Assembly (NCBI GenBank): GCA_040357565.1
Contig: JBDODJ010000038.1
Reading direction: 5' to 3' (one strand)
DNA from: Cercozoa sp. M6MM
Lineage: Eukaryota; Endomyxa: Ascetosporea
Length of the DNA stretch: 64,000 bases
The translations under genes and the position numbers were made by a program. The notes under the pieces were generated by a model that saw only the letters and a program-made list of their open reading frames with translations, had not been told where the DNA came from and searched no databases. Of this stretch, positions 36,739-49,753 are shown in pieces. Every line of letters starts with the position of its first letter. Position 1 is the first letter of the stretch.

Positions 36739-38208
36739 TTAGACAAGGATCTCGTTGATGCTCTGCTGCACCATGATATCCTTGACGGAGTTGAACACCA
36801 TGAAGATGTTCTGCTTGTTGGTGGCGCACGTCACGTGCGTGTAGATCGTCTTGTTCGGCATGCGGTTGAGCTTCTCAAACTCCTCGGTGAGGAAGGCGAA
36901 AGCGAGCGCCGGGTCGCGCGAATCGCCGTGCGGGTAGTGCTGTCAACACGGGGGGTAGAGATACTGGGAGGTAATAAACAGCAAGGTACCTCGAAGCACC
37001 GCGTGAGCGGCACCTGCTGAATCTTCTGCTCGAACAAGTCGCGCTTGTTGAGGAAGAGGATGATGGCCGTGTCCTTGAACCAGCGGAGGTTGCAGATCTC
37101 GTCGAACAGCGAGAGCGCCTCGTCCATGCGGTTCGTGGTGTGGTCCTCGTACAGCACCTGGTCGTACTCGCTGATAGCAGCCACGAAAATCACGGCCGTC
37201 ACATTCTCGAAACAGTGGATCCACTGTGCATACCAATCAGTACATTCACAAGGGTCAGGAGGGGGGGGGGGTAAAACACTACCTTCTTGCGCTCGTTGCG
37301 CTGGCCACCGACGTCGAACAATTTGAATCGGCTGCCGTCGATCGTGAAGGAGGTCTCCACGATACCTGTCGTACGCACACGCGTGCGCAACACGTCCTGT
37401 ACAGGGGGGGGGGGGGGGNNNNNNNNNNNNNNNNNNNNNNNNNNNNNNNNNNNNNNNNNNNNNNNNNNNNNNNNNNNNNNNNNNNNNNNNNNNNNNNNNN
37501 NNNNNNNNNNNNNNNNNNGTACCTGCCGTGACGGGATGTACTCTGGCATGGCCATATCATCCACGCGGCCGAAAAAGTAGGGCGCTGAATCCGGCATCTG
37601 GAACTCGCTCTTCCGCGCGTACACTCTCTGCACGCCCTCGTCCGACCAGAGCGTCTTGATGTGCTGCGCCAGCGCCGCGTCCACCGCCGCGTCCGTACCC
37701 GCCTCGAACAGTGCCTGCGCCGCACATCGCAACTCAACTCAACCCAAAGCATCGCAACTCAACTCAACTCAAAGCATCGCAACTCAACTCAACTCAAAGC
37801 ATCGCAACTAACTCAACTCAACTCAACTCAACTCAACTCAAAGCATCGCAACTCAACTCAACTCAAGCAAAAGTAACGCACCTCACGGGCAGCCTCGGCC
37901 TCGGGCGTCTGCAGGCCGTAGCTCGGGTCGCTCGCAGCGTACTCGTCCACCTTGCGCATCAGCGTGGCCATGGCGCCCAGCGTGTTGGCGTGCACCACCG
38001 TCGTGAATGACATTCGGTCGGCCTCGGAGAAACCGTCGCCGTAGCAGTTGATCATCTGCTTGAAGAGCGTCGACTTGCCGGACTCACCAGCGCCCAGAAG
38101 CAGCAGCTTCTTGAGCTCCAGGTCGCGCTGCCTGTCCATCTCGAGCTGGTGCTCGAGCACCGGGTTGCGCCCGATGTTGTTCGCACTGCCGCTACTGCAG
38201 ATGCCCAT
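36739..38208 (-). CDS. Heterotrimeric G protein alpha subunit (second copy)
   Basis: ATG at 38206-38208 gives [14 protein letters not shown], with glycine 2 and cysteine 4 for dual acylation; the longer upstream frame is not needed. The exons then read [20 protein letters not shown] (P-loop), a helical domain ([33 protein letters not shown]), [14 protein letters not shown] (switch I arginine), [15 protein letters not shown] (switch II), [34 protein letters not shown] (NKRD), [20 protein letters not shown] (TCAT) and the end INEILV, TAA 36739-36741. This is a complete, standard-length G-alpha. One intron contains a CAACT-type tandem repeat, another a poly-G run and a 100-N gap (37419-37518). 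There is no pertussis-toxin-type cysteine at position -4. Confidence 0.95.
37419..37518. other. 100-N assembly gap
   Basis: 100 Ns preceded by a poly-G run of about 15 bases, inside an intron of the second G-alpha gene. Confidence 0.95.
37726..37868. repeat. CAACT-type tandem repeat in a G-alpha intron
   Basis: A higher-order repeat of about 25-35 nt made of GCATCG followed by several CAACT units, four to five copies, inside an intron of the minus-strand G-alpha gene. Confidence 0.85.
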
Positions 38209-39119
38209 CTCTGCCCAAAAGACGCCACAGACCCATATTTCAGCACAAAAAAAGCACACAAAAACCGAGTGAAAAATAAAACTCCCACCCCAAAAAATCA
38301 TGAAGGAGAAACGCACAACTCACTAAGATCGCACCGATTCGCCTAGCAGTTGCCGCTAATCTGTGCCGAGTACGCAATCAAAGACGTCGCCGTGTGTTGG
38401 TGCACGAAAACCACGAGCCTTCGACACAAACACCACACGCTTTGTGTGCTCGCTCGAACCTGCTCTTTGTGCCTGTGCTATCTCGAGGCGTCGTCGCGTC
38501 TCGTCTAGTCGGCCCTGTCGTCGTACTGTACTGGAGCGATTTTCAGCGCCGTCCCCTTAAAAACTTATGTCCAAACGGACAGGTGCCTGGTGGTCGCCCT
38601 GACTGCTGAAGTCAGCAACTGCTGACCCAAAAACAGCCAGAAGCTGATTTTTGTCTATTAATAAAGATCTAGTACCGCCTCTACGTTTAGTGGGCGAGAT
38701 TCTCTTGCTGATCGCACTTACTTCTACAGCCAGGCGATCGATCAGCGAGCCCAGCGATGCGGGACGGTCCAGTACAGTACTTCTTGCACTGTACGCTACT
38801 GTACAGTACATATACAGTACTGTACAGGTGTTTTAGTCTTGTCCTGTACTTTTTAGTCTTGTTCTGTACAGTACTGGTAAAATTGTAGGAGGTACGAAAT
38901 CCCTTATTTCGGTCACAGTGGGCTACAAAAAATAAAACTGTGTGGGCGATACCTTAATACACCGTGGCTTTCTAGATAGTCTAGTGCCGTGCTAACCTTG
39001 TTTTTGTGCTACTGACCTTGTCAAAAAGCCGCTCTGAAGTGTACGGGACAGAATGGACTGAATTGCTTTTTCTCCTGTTTGACTTGCTCTTCCAAGTAGC
39101 AGGCGCAGACACTTCAACA
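38209..39119. other. Divergent spacer, G-alpha 2 and NOSIP
   Basis: About 900 bases without a gene. It includes a cluster of GTACAGTAC/CTGTACAG palindromic units at about 38764-38880, described under findings. Confidence 0.5.
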
Positions 39120-40803
<1,684 letters not shown>

Positions 40804-40910
40804 ATCTGGCTATCTCTTCATGCAATCGCAGTTTCGTTCGATGAATTTTTTGTCGATTAATTCAGCTGACTTGGCTTTAATTTGCCGCGCCATTCGAGCG
40901 CTACGCTTTG

Positions 40911-41689
40911 TTAGGCCTGCGGCGCTTGCTGCATGAGATGCGCTGGCATCTGAGCCAAGGCGGCCAGCAGGTCGGCACCCAGAGGCGCACTCGGTCGCTG
41001 CACGTGCGCGTACTCGGTGACGTACTTGTTGCCGACTGCACAGCGACACAGTAAAGAGGCCCAATGTCAGTGAGAGAAGGAGTACTGTCACACGACTGAG
41101 AGCACGTGTAGACAGCGATGGTGCCAAAGTCCATGTCATTGGGCGCAAAGCCAACACCCACGACTGACATGAAAGTCGGCATCAGTTGGAATTCGAATTG
41201 CCTGCAGGTCAAAGAACAAAATGTACCTAGATACAGATTACATGTGCACTACGTATATGCAGTACCGATCGGCACCGCAGAGCGAGCACACCGGCACTTG
41301 CACAAATGCGTTCGACTCGTCGTTTTTTTCTTCCTCGGCGTCCTCGCGGGCCTCCTGCAGCGCAGCGTCCGATCTGTGTTGACAGAGAGTATTTATTGTG
41401 TGTTTGCACTTTGCAAGGATAGTGGAAGAGGCACCGATCGTTTTCATTGACACTGGCTTTGTCGGAACTGCCGGCCCAGAGTGCGACACCGCCGGGCTGG
41501 TATCGCAATACTTGCTCCGGGTGGTGTTTGACGACACGTTGGAATCTCTACAAGTAGCTGGATAGATGGAGATAAATAGGAAAGTAGATAGGTAAGCACA
41601 TAGATAGGTAGATAAAAAGACGGATAGTAAACAGATAGATAAGTAGACAGACATATGGACAGATAGATAGACAGATAGTAGATAGATAA

Positions 41690-41742
<53 letters not shown>

Positions 41743-42814
41743 CAGATGGACAGACAAACAAACGAAAGATTATCTAAAATATTATATAGAGACAAAAGGA
41801 CACCTCAAACTCCATGTCGTCGTTGCGACTACGGTTTTCGTACTGTTCGAGTTCCTCCACCGTGATCTGTCGCACGTCGCTGTTCTGGTCTTTCATGGCT
41901 TCCGTGTACTGTCGCAGCGCTTCGTTCGCCTGCGCACGCTCCTCTGGCGTCAGTTTCGAGATGCCACTGCTCGCAAACTAATCCAGAACAGCACTAAAAA
42001 ACATGACAGCAGAAGAAACCTCCGCTTGGAATCCTCCTCTTGCGCAACTTCAGTAATCGATGGAACCACCGTTTCGTCCTCTTCCGTCGAAATATCGAAC
42101 TGAGGGTACTCCTACATAAAAGAGAATGAAAGTTAAAGTTGAGAGTGAAAAGAATTGTGGCAATGATACAATGAAATCAAAGTCGGGAATCTGCAGCGAA
42201 TCGCGCGAAACATCGTCGAATTCGACCGCTTCTTCCTGCAAGAAAAACACAGAGTTGCATTCAAAACGACAACTGTCAGCGGAAGAAAAGCGCACAAGGT
42301 CAGCATCCGGGAAGTCCGGCGCCTCCTCATCGAAAAACTCGTTGCGCAACGGCAGCTGACTGCGAAGCACCACGGCGCTCTTCCTGCTTTCCCAAGTGTA
42401 CATATTTGAGTTCAAACAAGTCCTTGCAACTAACGCACTTCAACAAGCAAGTCGCCTTGGCACACGCAAACAGAAACAGCGTGCGGTGGAAGGCGCGATC
42501 CGTGTCTAAGCAGCCAGGTGTGACAAGCATATTTAACATACAGACACGTTTGAATATACCCAATTCGCGCATCGGGGCGTAAATCTGAGCCAAAAATCGC
42601 ATGTTGTCGCCGCAATGCTTGCACTTCAGTTCATCTCTGCAAACTCACATTCACAATGAAAGCCAAAGAACCAAAAGCGTTGCTACCCGCTGGGAAGTTC
42701 CGCCGACAGCCAGGCAGGTGACCCTCCAATTTTGCTTGGAAAGTACTGACGCAGCAGCGCATCAGGATGCAGCTGCGACACTGCAAAGCCGAGGTAGACC
42801 GGGTCACTCGACAT
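40911..42814 (-). CDS. PDCD2: PDCD2/TSR4-type ribosome assembly protein
   Basis: PDCD2-family proteins act as chaperones for ribosomal protein uS5 in 40S assembly. ATG at 42812-42814 gives [14 protein letters not shown], then [36 protein letters not shown] (a zinc-binding pair), [15 protein letters not shown] and CVSCKD, and [14 protein letters not shown], which are family landmarks. Later exons give [40 protein letters not shown] and [13 protein letters not shown], then the tail ending QQAPQA, TAA at 40911-40913. An intron carries a GATA-type repeat (about 41575-41760). Confidence 0.92.
41575..41790. repeat. (GATA)n-type microsatellite in a PDCD2 intron
   Basis: GATA/GACA units, imperfect at the left and uniform at about 41685-41740. 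The tyrosine/isoleucine-rich minus-strand frames here are repeat artefacts. Confidence 0.9.
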
Positions 42815-42969
42815 GATGTTTTCGCTTTGCTGCGAAACGCACAGATCTCCCGATTCAAGCTTTGGCAATTCCAACAACAATTTTACCAGACAAAACCGAT
42901 ACGCGCACACACGTGCGTTGATTCCACGTGTTTGCCAAGCCACTGGCTATTGCTTGGCTTTTCTTTTTT

Positions 42970-44857
42970 GGACAAAGGTGGCTACCCTGGTCAGCGAAAG
43001 CGCAGCAGAGGAGCTCGCACAGGTAGCACGTGCCGCAGTAGTGTCTTACGCCACCGATGAACGCACAGGTAACTCGGCATGTGGCGCAGGATGCGCGAGA
43101 TGGCCATTTTTCTAAGCGTCTTTTACATTGCATATGTGCAGCGACTCGTGCGCCAGGTGCGCTGGAAAACCGTGGCGCCCAAGGGACGATTTCTCGTGCC
43201 GGCAGAGTACACCACGAGGGTGTGCACACTAATATTATTTCAAAGTTGGCCATGATCAAAATTATTGTTTTTTTTTTGTTTCGTGAGTTGTGGATTTGTG
43301 ATAACAGGAAACCAAGGCCGCCATCGGCAGACTGTCGGAGAAGGCACACAAGGCCATGTAAGCTGTGCTGTTCTTGTGTGTGGAAGCGCTTGTATGACCA
43401 ATTCTGCTTCTCAGGTTCCTGGGTGAGTTGAAGGAGCGTCAGCGCAAGGTAGCTTTGCTTTTGGCGTCGCTGTTCGCATGTCGAAACGTTTTGACGGTTG
43501 TTTGTGCACGCAGATGCATCCGATGTACACGGCCGAATTGCCGGCGGATCTGGCTCAGAGAAAAAAGAAGGCGCTCAGCAAGTCGCTGCCGCCGAACAGC
43601 GTTGGCGAGGTGCAGCTTTTTTCATATAATAGTGTGTTTGGGATGGTATAACCATGTTTGTTTGCTGTTGTGCAGGGCTCGCACTCGGGCAGCGAGTTCA
43701 TCGAGTTCACTCCCGAGCTGCAAGGTACTCAGACTTCATTCACACTCAGACAGCGTGAGCTGAAGTGGGCAAACTCGTGCGTGTGTATTTGTGTGCTTCT
43801 GCAGAATTGAACGCGGAACATTACGAGCTGCCAGAGCACGTTGTGCGTTGTTTATTTATTGGCTTTGTTTGTTTGTAGCATGTGTGTGTGTGTGTGTGTA
43901 CAGACCAAGTTTCACGGCAAGCCCAAGACGCTGCCGACTCGCTACGAGGCCGCCAAGAAGCTGCGTGAGAGTCAGATTGCTCCGGTATGCGTTGTTGACT
44001 GCTCTGTTGACTGCTCTGTTGACTGCTCTGTTGACATGCGTGTTTTCTGCAGCTTGAGGAGATGTACAGCAAGGCTCTGAAGCCCGAGCTTCCGTACCCA
44101 GTGCCGCACTTGCCTGTGGAACAGGTACTTGTCATATAATTATGGATAGAACTAGATATGTGTGATATCATGTGCAGTGGCCGGAGAGAGTCGAACGTCG
44201 TCAGGCGCCGCAACGCACACTCGCGCAGATCCGACCGAACCGTCCGGGTCACCCGTTCAAGAAGCAGCCCAAGGGTAGTCCCCTCCTTATATTATATATG
44301 TGTAATATTATCTCTTTTTCCTGAGCAGGCAGATACTGGATGGAACTCATTCACCGCGAACTCGTCGCCAAGTGCGAGGAAGAGTACACGCGACCTCTGG
44401 TATCTTTACTCAATACAGCATAGATAGCTATAGACTTGTGTATCTATCGGCGTGTATAGGTGCTTGCCGGTGATTGGATTAAGATCACGATGCTCGAGTC
44501 GCTTCGCGATCAGGTAGGCTTTCAACTTATCTTGCGCAGGCAGTAGAATTTATGTATGATGGCTTGCGCTTAGTCCAAGACGCGTGTGGTCGAAGGTCTC
44601 GTGATCGCTCGTCGCAACAACGGTTACAGTACCACGATCTTGCTGCGCGTGCCCTGGGCGACCACTGCCGTAACTTCTTCACTTTTGTGTCTCGGCCCCA
44701 GTACGTATATAATCCTCCTTCGCAGGGCGGCTGGCACGAACTCGTGATTCCGCTGTACTCACCGTTCGTCAAGCACGTGCGACCGATTCGACGTGCCGAT
44801 ACGCGTCGCAGCAAGCTCTACTACATGCGCGACTTTGGCTCTCGCCACGAGCCGTAA
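42970..44857 (+). CDS. MRPL19: Mitochondrial ribosomal protein bL19m
   Basis: Component of the mitochondrial large subunit. A long N-terminal part on many short exons (VRQVRWKTVAPKGRFLVPAE, ETKAAIGRLSEKAHKAM, FLGELKERQRK, MHPMYTAELPADLAQRKKKA, HGKPKTLPTRYEAAKKLRES) leads to the L19 domain: GRYWMELIHRELVAKCEEEY, VLAGDWIKITMLESLRDQ, TRVVEGLVIARRNNGYSTTI, HELVIPLYSPFVKHVRPIRR and RSKLYYMRDFGSRHEP, TAA at 44855-44857. GDWIK.T.LESLR, GLVIARRN.G, PLYSP..K and KLYYMRD are the family signature. The start was not resolved; the first exons lie close to the PDCD2 start, so the two genes are head to head. One intron holds a 12-nt tandem repeat (about 43993-44035). Confidence 0.85.
43993..44035 (+). repeat. 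Three-copy 12-nt tandem repeat in an intron
   Basis: GTTGACTGCTCT repeats three and a half times inside a bL19m intron. Confidence 0.85.
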
Positions 44858-45448
44858 GATGCTGCTCGACTGCGTGCACCGTGCCTCTCGACTCCTGTGT
44901 CGCGTCGCTCGACCATTTTGATTTCGGCTGCACTTGCAGGCTTTCGTTTTCTTTCGGTTCGTTTTTTATTTTATTTCTTGCGAAACCCAGCGCCAGAAGA
45001 TATGTTAACCCACGAAGCTCTCTCAGCGCGACGTCGACGCGAGTCTAGCCTTAAGCACCTGCTTTCGTCTCTTTAGGGTACAGGCGACTCGACGGCGCGG
45101 AAGCCAACTCACCACCGTAGGAGAAAGCGTGATTGGCCACGCTCAAATCCCGTCCACGCGGATGCTCATGATTAGGGTGGCGCCCGACTTAAGTTTCAAT
45201 GCGGATGGTTCGAGCAAGGCCACTCTACACGAATGACTGCACTCATTCAGGACGCTCCGAGTTGGACTTCGGGAAAGCAGATCTTATTAACTGTCTTGGG
45301 TGTGCGCGCGGTGCGCCACAGACCCACGCCACGAGCAGTCGCCGAGTGTCGGACTTCGGCTTCAAGGCCGCAAAACGAGTCGAGGCACAAAAGCTAGTGT
45401 GTTAGCTCTATTACGTGCTTTAAGGAAACACTATTTGAAAGCTCGGCG
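44858..45448. other. Spacer between two plus-strand genes
   Basis: About 590 bases, the 3' flank of bL19m and 5' flank of the next gene. No gene is supported. Confidence 0.5.
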
Positions 45449-46582
45449 ATGAAGCGTCTTCTCTTGTTCTGCATGAGTGTCAGCACTGTCGCAGCTTCGT
45501 GGGTACCTACCCTGCATTCTAGCACACCAAAGACTTGTCCAAATTTGGTTTTCCGTGTCCCAGCTTAAAACAGGAGCAAAGGAACTCAAAGACAAAGCGC
45601 AAAAGGAGTATCAACAAAGAGTGAACTGTTGTGGTGCGCGGCTTTTAACTTTGCCCTCAGCATTCATGGATTAAAAAGACGATATTTTCGTAGGCGTTGA
45701 CACCGAGAAAAACGCACTTCGCGTGTCGCTGCGCAACGCCGACGACTATGGTGTGCCCCAAGCACCGAACATGTGCCAAGACGCTTGCTGCGTGGAAGCA
45801 TCGTTGGACCAGGGCGGTTTGCTGCTGCACCTTGTGTGGAACATGCCGCGAGCTTCCGACCACGGGCATGTCGTTGCCCCGCGCTGTGCAGGTGCCTGCG
45901 TCCTATAAATTACAGGCACACTGTATCTCGGTATGCGTAGGAACTGACGGGCGCGTTGCTCGCATCGGGGCTTGGCCAATCACGCTGTCTCCTCCGGGGC
46001 AAAGTGACCAGCAGACCTGGATTGCTGAGGTGCCCTGCCCGAAGCCTTCTGAGCTGAGTGAATCTGGTGCTGACGCACCGGCGAAGCTGACTCGCTCGAT
46101 TTCGCTCTTGCAAAACGAGGATGCATTCATTTACTTGAGCGTTCAAGCTGTCGAGAAGTTTGGAAACGTGGTACACACTTCGACCTGCCTTGCGGACACT
46201 TCATATTGTATCCTTCACTGTCTTTTGTAAAATGGATGAGCAGACTCCCGAGTTGATTGAGAAAGTTCATGAAGATCCTCAGGCGAACTTGGAGTTCGAT
46301 CTGCACATGCAGTGCTTCAATCAGATTCCGCCTGACTACAGCGGCATCTATAAGTTCTCTCAAAGAGATTCCGTGATCCGCATGAAGTTGGAGGGAGGTA
46401 GCTTTCAACTATCTTGCTTTTTCGTTCCACCCAATCTCGAGGTGATTACGACGCTGACTGACAGAATCCTTGGCGACACTCCTAGCTGCGGTGCGAACGG
46501 CAAGCGAGAACAGAGGCCGAGGCGCAGTTCCGTTGTTCCCGCTACCTGCTCACAACCGACACAACGTCACCTCCCACTCTGA
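45449..46582 (+). CDS. Secreted protein of unknown function
   Basis: ATG at about 45449 gives a signal peptide (MKRLLLFCMSVSTVAAS). Exons that join in frame across short introns then read KTGAKELKDKAQKEYQQRVN, CCGVDTEKNALRVSLRNADD, PNMCQDACCVEASLDQGGLL, LHLVWNMPRASDHGHVVAPR, GTDGRVARIGAWPITLSPPG, TWIAEVPCPKPSELSES, SISLLQNEDAFIYLSVQAVE and ELIEKVHEDPQANLEFDLHM, with the last open frame closing at 46582. Several cysteines suggest disulphide bonds. I do not recognise the family. Exon ends after 46.4 kb are uncertain. Confidence 0.5.
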
Positions 46583-46736
46583 CTCGGACGGAGACACTCC
46601 GACCGATGCTCATGCGTAAACCCTGACGATGAAAACTTGCCGGGAGTTGGAAAACGATAAATTTAAAATGTACTCAAGTTGGTTTGTAGTAATTTACTAT
46701 TGCAGCATATTCCGACACTTGACTTAGTAAATTATG

Positions 46737-47466
46737 TTAAGAGGTCGGAACCTCCTCATGGGCCTGTCCTTCAGCTTCGCTCTTTTGGATGGGGAGGAAC
46801 AACTTGAACTCGGGTGGCAGCTCTTCTTCAGAGTACAGGCGATCCGAGAAGTAAATGCGCCGAATGCGGCAGTTTGCATGGATCTGCACCCGCAGAGTTT
46901 CAATGTAGTTGGTGCCGTAGGCACGTCGAGTGAAGTCGCTCAAGTTGAACTGAATCTGGTTCCAGCCATCGTCGAGACGCATCGGCATCGTGCAAATGAA
47001 CGGTTTCACACGCGTCGTCGACTGGTAATTCGACGCTCGGAAGCGACGCTTGATTCCCTTGTCATCCAGAACAGTGACTTCGAACGTGAAGTACTTCTTC
47101 ATCTGGACACATCGACAATCCACAATGTCACCAATAAAGCTGTACACAACAATGAGGTTACATTTTTGATGATCATCACAAGGAATGGTAGTTTGATGCC
47201 CAGTGTCTTCTTCTTTTCGGCAGGACACGTGATGTAGGTTGTGCTGATGTTGGTGCCGGCCACCTCGAGCACACTCGACTGGATGTCGTCGTCGGTGATG
47301 CGCTTGATGTGACCGTTGCTTACTGCTCAAAAGGGAAACGAAACGTAGAAGAACAAATGTTCCAGTTGCTGCATAGAGTACCCTTCTTGTCCCATATCTG
47401 CAGTGGCTTGGACCCGATTGAGTAAAGAATCGACAAGAATCCCGACTGAAACGTGTTGCGAAACAT
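46737..47466 (-). CDS. CFAP20: Cilia- and flagella-associated protein 20
   Basis: CFAP20 (BUG22) lies on the inner junction of ciliary doublet microtubules and shapes ciliary motion. ATG at 47464-47466 gives [20 protein letters not shown] and PLQIWDKK, then [120 protein letters not shown] and [20 protein letters not shown]. This is almost the same as CFAP20 from distant eukaryotes, one of the most conserved ciliary proteins. TAA at 46737-46739. Three exons with two short introns. Strong evidence that the organism builds motile cilia. Confidence 0.97.
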
Positions 47467-47865
47467 GCTGTTTTCTGCTTCTCACTTCACTTTCTTGAAA
47501 CTGGCGTGTTCACTTGTGTAACCGCGAGGACTCTGCTACGTACGCGTCAGAAGCAAACCAAATCGTCTGCTACTGAGAGTCGCGCAACAAACTATGGTGA
47601 TCGGTCATGCAGGCAAAGGTGCAGAAACGCTTTCGTCATTGCATGTGCGTCCAAGAAACGCTCCTCCAAACAAATACTAAAATTGATTTCAAAACGAACT
47701 AAAAGGAGCAGCGCGCCAAGCAAGCACTTCAAACCCTGCTTCAGTGTATGTCAGGATGTTGCCTGAATGCGGAAGCTCGGACTTTGATAGTTTGAGAGGA
47801 GGCAGTCAAGCTTCGGATCGTACAACATTGCCAGGAAGCAACATGAGATTTCGAAATTTCATGGC
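47467..47865. promoter_or_regulatory. Divergent spacer upstream of CFAP20
   Basis: About 400 bases between divergent genes. Short frames only. It should hold the CFAP20 promoter; I see no site I can name. Confidence 0.35.
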
Positions 47866-48366
47866 ATGAGCACTCCACAAAGAGGCCTAGGCACGCCGAA
47901 ACTCGAGAAAGGCGAACACTTTGTAGTTGGAGCCATTGTCGCAGCAGGTGTTCTGCTCCTCGCGATCTTTGTTTACTGCTGTCGCAAGTGCTACCGGCCA
48001 AGAGCGAAAGCGAAAGCGAAGGCGAAAGAGAAGGCGAAACAACAGGCACAGGCCGAAACACCTCCACAACAAGTGCTTTCAGCAGAAGCGACGATGGTAA
48101 ACGACCCCGAGGCGACTTTGGGCGGAGCACCGACAGCTTTGCCTCCGCAGCGGCATCTCACTGACACGCAGCGTCGACTGCAAGTGCAGCAGCAGGGAAA
48201 CCTGTTCCGACCTGAGGAACCGCACGAGTCTCCTTGTGCAGGCTGTGTGCGCTGCTTGACCTGTGCCCCACGGAGAAAAAGGAGGAACATCGAGCAATTT
48301 CAGTCCAGGAGGCAGTCCGTCCCAACGGAACTCGCCAGCGGCATTCGTGTTTCTGTGGTGCATTGA
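47866..48366 (+). CDS. Single-pass membrane protein with Lys/Ala repeat, unknown function
   Basis: An intronless frame of 166 codons from ATG 47866 (MSTPQRGLGTPKLEKGEHFV) to TGA 48364-48366. One strong membrane helix (VGAIVAAGVLLLAIFVYCC) at residues 21-39 is followed by a cysteine/arginine stop-transfer and a run of KA/AK repeats. A proline/glutamine-rich region and a cysteine cluster CAGCVRCLTC follow. No signal peptide; type III topology is likely. No family recognised. The lack of introns is unusual for this window. Confidence 0.5.
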   Translation: MSTPQRGLGTPKLEKGEHFVVGAIVAAGVLLLAIFVYCCRKCYRPRAKAKAKAKEKAKQQAQAETPPQQVLSAEATMVNDPEATLGGAPTALPPQRHLTDTQRRLQVQQQGNLFRPEEPHESPCAGCVRCLTCAPRRKRRNIEQFQSRRQSVPTELASGIRVSVVH

Positions 48367-48560
48367 TGCAAAAGGGTACATTCCTTTCAACATCATGAAT
48401 CTCATGAACCTTCTGCATAGTAGCCTTTTGATGCAAGCAGGTGGCACCACTCTAAACCCAGCGAGCGAAAGCGCGCAAAACCAAACTCGAACGGTGCCCA
48501 GGGCACGAGGCGCCCGAATTTAGTTATTTGAGTTGCATTTAAGCGTACGCTAGGACCCAA

Positions 48561-49625
48561 ATGGCCAATCAGCAGTGCGTCGTGTGTCTTCAAAACAAGC
48601 GAGATGTGTGTTTCAGTTTTGTGTGTGTATTTGTGTGCTTGGGTGATCAGAGTTCCCCAAGTTGGATCACGTGTGGTGTCTAGGTTGCGGTGTGCGCACC
48701 GTGCTACCACAGCTTTTGCAGGATATGCTTGCGGCCGTGGTTCCGTGCAGTATCGCCGGCGCGCTGTCCTTTATGTCGAGGTAAAAGCCCCCCCCCCAGT
48801 CGGCTCCCACCTCTCCTAATTGTACACCTGTGGTACTGCCCGTGTGCAGATCTGGTGGAACAAGTGCTCGTAGACTTTAAAAGTCGCACAGAGTTTCTGC
48901 TTCGCACGCCAGACGAGTTTGTAAACGAACCTGTGTCGCACGAGGACAGACTCGATTTCCCTTCGATTTTAATGCGGAGGAAACTGGTCTACGCTCTTGC
49001 TGCTTCGCTCGTGCCGCGAAGTATCAACGGTAAAAGTTAAATTGATTTAATGTTAGTTATTTAGATGTCCATAGGCTTGGTAGGTGAAGCAGCAACGCCT
49101 GCAGTTCTCCCTGAAGAAACTCTGATTTCGGCATCTTTCTTCGATGCGTGCTGCGAGTTCTTGCGCCGGGAGATACGGATTCTTCTGGTATGCTTTCACG
49201 ACTTTGAATGTGTTAATGCCTGACTTGAGAGCTAGGGTGCCGAAAACGAAAACTTTGCAGACGCCGTAAGCGAAGAGTATTGCATTCAATCACTGCAGGT
49301 AAATTAAAACTGATCAACTGAACTGCAAATTGTGTGTTTTTTATTTTGTTGTTAAAGCAGGCCAGTCTTGAACAAACAACTCGCCAAGGCCGCCGATTTT
49401 CGCTGCTTCAGCACGCTGAGTTTTGTCGCCGGATGCGACGCTTGCTGCGTGACGATGCGTCCACGTCAGTTCTCTCAGTCTGGGGTCCGATGCTTTCGAT
49501 CTGCCAAAGGTTGTGCTTGTTGTAGATTGCTCCGAGAGTTGCGATACTTTGTCTCTCTGCACTCGAACCTCTCGGATTTCGACGCATTGGCGCGGTACAT
49601 GGATGCACCCATCGAACTTGACTAA
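48561..49625 (+). CDS. RING-finger protein, likely E3 ubiquitin ligase
   Basis: ATG 48561 gives MANQQCVVCLQNKRDV. The next exon gives VAVCAPCYHSFCRICLRPWF and ARCPLCR, together a C3HC4-type RING (C-x2-C ... C-x-H-x2-C-x2-C ... C-x2-C). Following exons join in frame: LVEQVLVDFKSRTEFLLRTP, LDFPSILMRRKLVYALAASL, LISASFFDACCEFLRREIRI, ENENFADAVSEEYCIQSLQ, RRFSLLQHAEFCRRMRRLLR, then LLRELRYFVSLHSNLSDFDA and DAPIELD, TAA at 49623-49625. The last intron is taken as a normal 62-nt one starting GTCAGT. The downstream helical region after CPLCR resembles that of TOPORS-like ligases, but this is a weak likeness. Substrate unknown. Confidence 0.75.
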
Positions 49626-49753
49626 ACAATCAAAGCAACACCAATCGTTTTTTTAAATCTTTACTACTGTCGATTAACTGCAAGGATAACGTGTTTACGC
49701 ACGTGTACAGACAGAGGTCTTAGCTTAAAATAGAATCTAAGTGCACGAGAAGC

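Noticed and set aside
41238-41795. Isoleucine/tyrosine-rich YLSI repeat frames
   Set aside because: Translation of the GATA-type microsatellite in a PDCD2 intron.
49500-49530. A 16-nt intron (GTTG...GTAG) in the RING gene
   Set aside because: A normal 62-nt intron starting at GTCAGT gives the same downstream frame and a sound protein.
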